DNA of 6,309 nt, from contig JAZTWV010000036.1 in the NCBI GenBank assembly GCA_045636145.1, positions 1 to 6,309 on the forward strand. The letters are read 5' to 3'. Source of the stretch: Flemingiibacterium sp045636145 (lineage in GTDB: Bacteria; Bacillota; Clostridia; Oscillospirales; CAG-272). Position numbers and translations under genes: made by a program. Under the pieces are notes generated by a model. The model did not search any database and was not told where the DNA came from. It saw only the letters and a program-made list of their open reading frames with translations. Positions 5,818 through 6,309 of this stretch are shown one piece after another (position 1 is the stretch's first letter; each line of letters begins with the position of its first letter).

Positions 5818-6096
5818 TTATTTTGGCGGAGTTATGATAGGCGGCAGAAGCTCATATGAAGACGGCGGTGCGGCAGGCTTTGCCGCGGCGGCGACTGCAT
5901 CGCTGTATGTGATGTTCGCGGCGGTGTATTCGCTTATGGCGGAGGCTTTTTCGGCTTCGTATTCTACAAGCTCCGACAGAGATACGGAAATTGCTCCGCT
6001 TTCCGCAGTACGGATATTGTACGCAAGACAAGCCCCTGATATGGCAAACAGTGTTACGGCGAGCAGTATGTGATCTGCTTTTCTTCGTTTATGCAT
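5818..6096 (-). CDS. Small membrane-anchored protein of unknown function, paired with the M50 protease
   Basis: Encodes 92 residues not recognised as a known family. The N-terminus is basic (HKRRK, 2-6), followed by one hydrophobic segment (about 9-26, LLAVTLFAISGACLAY), which fits a signal anchor with the rest outside the cytoplasm. The Cys in SGAC lacks a proper lipobox. The exposed part has an acidic, helix-prone stretch (about 37-60, SLSELVEYEAEKASAISEY), an Ala-rich segment (67-76) and a Pro-rich tail (PPSSYELLPPIITPPK). AGGAG (6106-6110) lies 9 nt before the ATG. Its stop codon is 2 nt before the protease ATG, indicating an operon. It could be a partner, regulator or substrate of the protease, by analogy with SpoIVFA upstream of SpoIVFB. 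It is far shorter than SpoIVFA and shows no LytM domain, so this is inference only. Confidence 0.72.
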   Translation of the reverse strand: MHKRRKADHILLAVTLFAISGACLAYNIRTAESGAISVSLSELVEYEAEKASAISEYTAANITYSDAVAAAAKPAAPPSSYELLPPIITPPK

Positions 6097-6118
6097 TGTG
6101 ACGCGCTCCTTTTTGTTG

Positions 6119-6139
6119 TTGCTATATGTATATTAGCAA
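6119..6139 (-). promoter_or_regulatory. Tentative extended -10 promoter and palindrome before the 92-residue gene
   Basis: On the minus strand TGCTAATAT (-10 TAATAT at 6130-6135, TG at 6137-6138) fits an extended -10, but no good -35 is found 17 bp upstream in the GC-rich sequence. The same place carries an inverted repeat TTGCTA (6119-6124)/TAGCAA (6134-6139) with a 9-nt centre, which may be an operator. The call is tentative. Confidence 0.4.
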
Positions 6140-6166
6140 AGGCGCGGCGATATTCTGTGCGGCGAT

Positions 6167-6204
6167 GGAAAAATAAACATCCACCCGCCAAGCGGGTGGT
6201 TTTT
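6167..6204. terminator. Hairpin terminator upstream of the protease pair
   Basis: CCACCCGC (6181-6188) and GCGGGTGG (6192-6199) form a perfect 8-bp GC-rich stem with a 3-nt loop. Five Ts (6200-6204) follow on the plus strand; on the minus strand ATGTTTATTTTT follows (down to 6169). No plus-strand gene ends here, so it most likely terminates the minus-strand transcript entering from the right edge. Confidence 0.75.
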
Positions 6205-6309
6205 CACATGCGGGCATAGCCCTATTATCCTCGCGATGCGTAGAACGCACTTGTACGGTCTGCCAGCTGCGCGGAGACTGTTACTTGCTGCCCGTGAACG
6301 GGCCTACAT
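6181..6309 (-). ncRNA. 3' part of a structured non-coding RNA (6S RNA is one candidate), cut by the window edge
   Basis: On the minus strand this stretch is a chain of short hairpins: GCCCG-TTCA-CGGGC (6289-6302), GTCTCC with GGCAGAC and one bulged base (about 6255-6277), TGCGT-TCT-ACGCA (6234-6246), GGGC-TAT-GCCC (6211-6221), then the terminator stem (6181-6199). No convincing coding frame is present. Hairpins in series ending in a terminator, with a separate protein unit downstream, suggest a stand-alone structured RNA. A small hairpin in the 3' side of a central bubble is known for 6S RNA, which makes it one candidate, but the 5' half is outside the window and the pairing that would prove it cannot be seen. 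RNase P RNA, tmRNA, SRP RNA and tRNA signature sequences were not recognised. Confidence 0.4.

Noticed and set aside
5818..6096. Lipoprotein signal in the 92-residue protein (SGAC)
   Set aside because: The -3 position is Ser where a lipobox normally has Leu or another bulky aliphatic residue, so a plain membrane anchor is preferred.
6225..6308. A minus-strand open frame of 27 codons from the right edge to a TAA, which could be a protein C-terminus
   Set aside because: It is short, its openness is not significant at this GC content, and the same bases form several hairpins. It is kept as the main alternative to the RNA interpretation, not annotated.

Overview
The window looks like ordinary chromosomal DNA from a low-to-mid GC Gram-positive anaerobe of the Clostridia, most likely the Oscillospiraceae/Ruminococcus group. 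This is inferred from strong AGGAGG-type ribosome binding sites, sigma-A promoters with 17-bp spacers and frequent TGn extended -10 elements, short GC-rich hairpin terminators, the rpsF-ssb-rpsR operon order, a cysteine-bearing S18 and a LysA variant resembling those of this group. No phage, transposon, CRISPR or defence genes are visible.

Left part (1-3780): a plus-strand gene for a small DUF2500-like membrane protein converges, across a shared bidirectional terminator, on three minus-strand genes. Read in transcription order these are lysA (diaminopimelate decarboxylase, lysine synthesis; TTG start), a xylose-isomerase-like TIM-barrel sugar phosphate isomerase/epimerase, and a pyridoxal/pyridoxamine kinase. 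Each has its own good promoter, so they look like neighbouring single-gene units rather than one operon. LysA uses pyridoxal phosphate, which the kinase would help supply, but nothing in the sequence shows co-regulation.

Middle (3780-5230): a divergent promoter region of about 300 bp leads into rpsF-ssb-rpsR on the plus strand. It has a leader of about 100 nt with hairpins that fit the known S6:S18 autoregulatory leader. The operon encodes two adjacent 30S proteins and single-stranded DNA-binding protein, and ends at a perfect 13-bp hairpin terminator.

Right part (5228-6309): a minus-strand pair encodes a 92-residue single-pass membrane protein of unknown function, followed 2 nt later by a SpoIVFB-like M50 site-2 metalloprotease. 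Upstream of the pair, the right edge holds a chain of hairpins ending in a terminator. This is probably the 3' end of a structured non-coding RNA on the minus strand; 6S RNA is one candidate, and its identity is not settled here.

No clear new system was found. The items most worth a second look are the right-edge RNA, the small-membrane-protein/protease pair, and the nested inverted repeats that coincide with the isomerase and kinase promoters.
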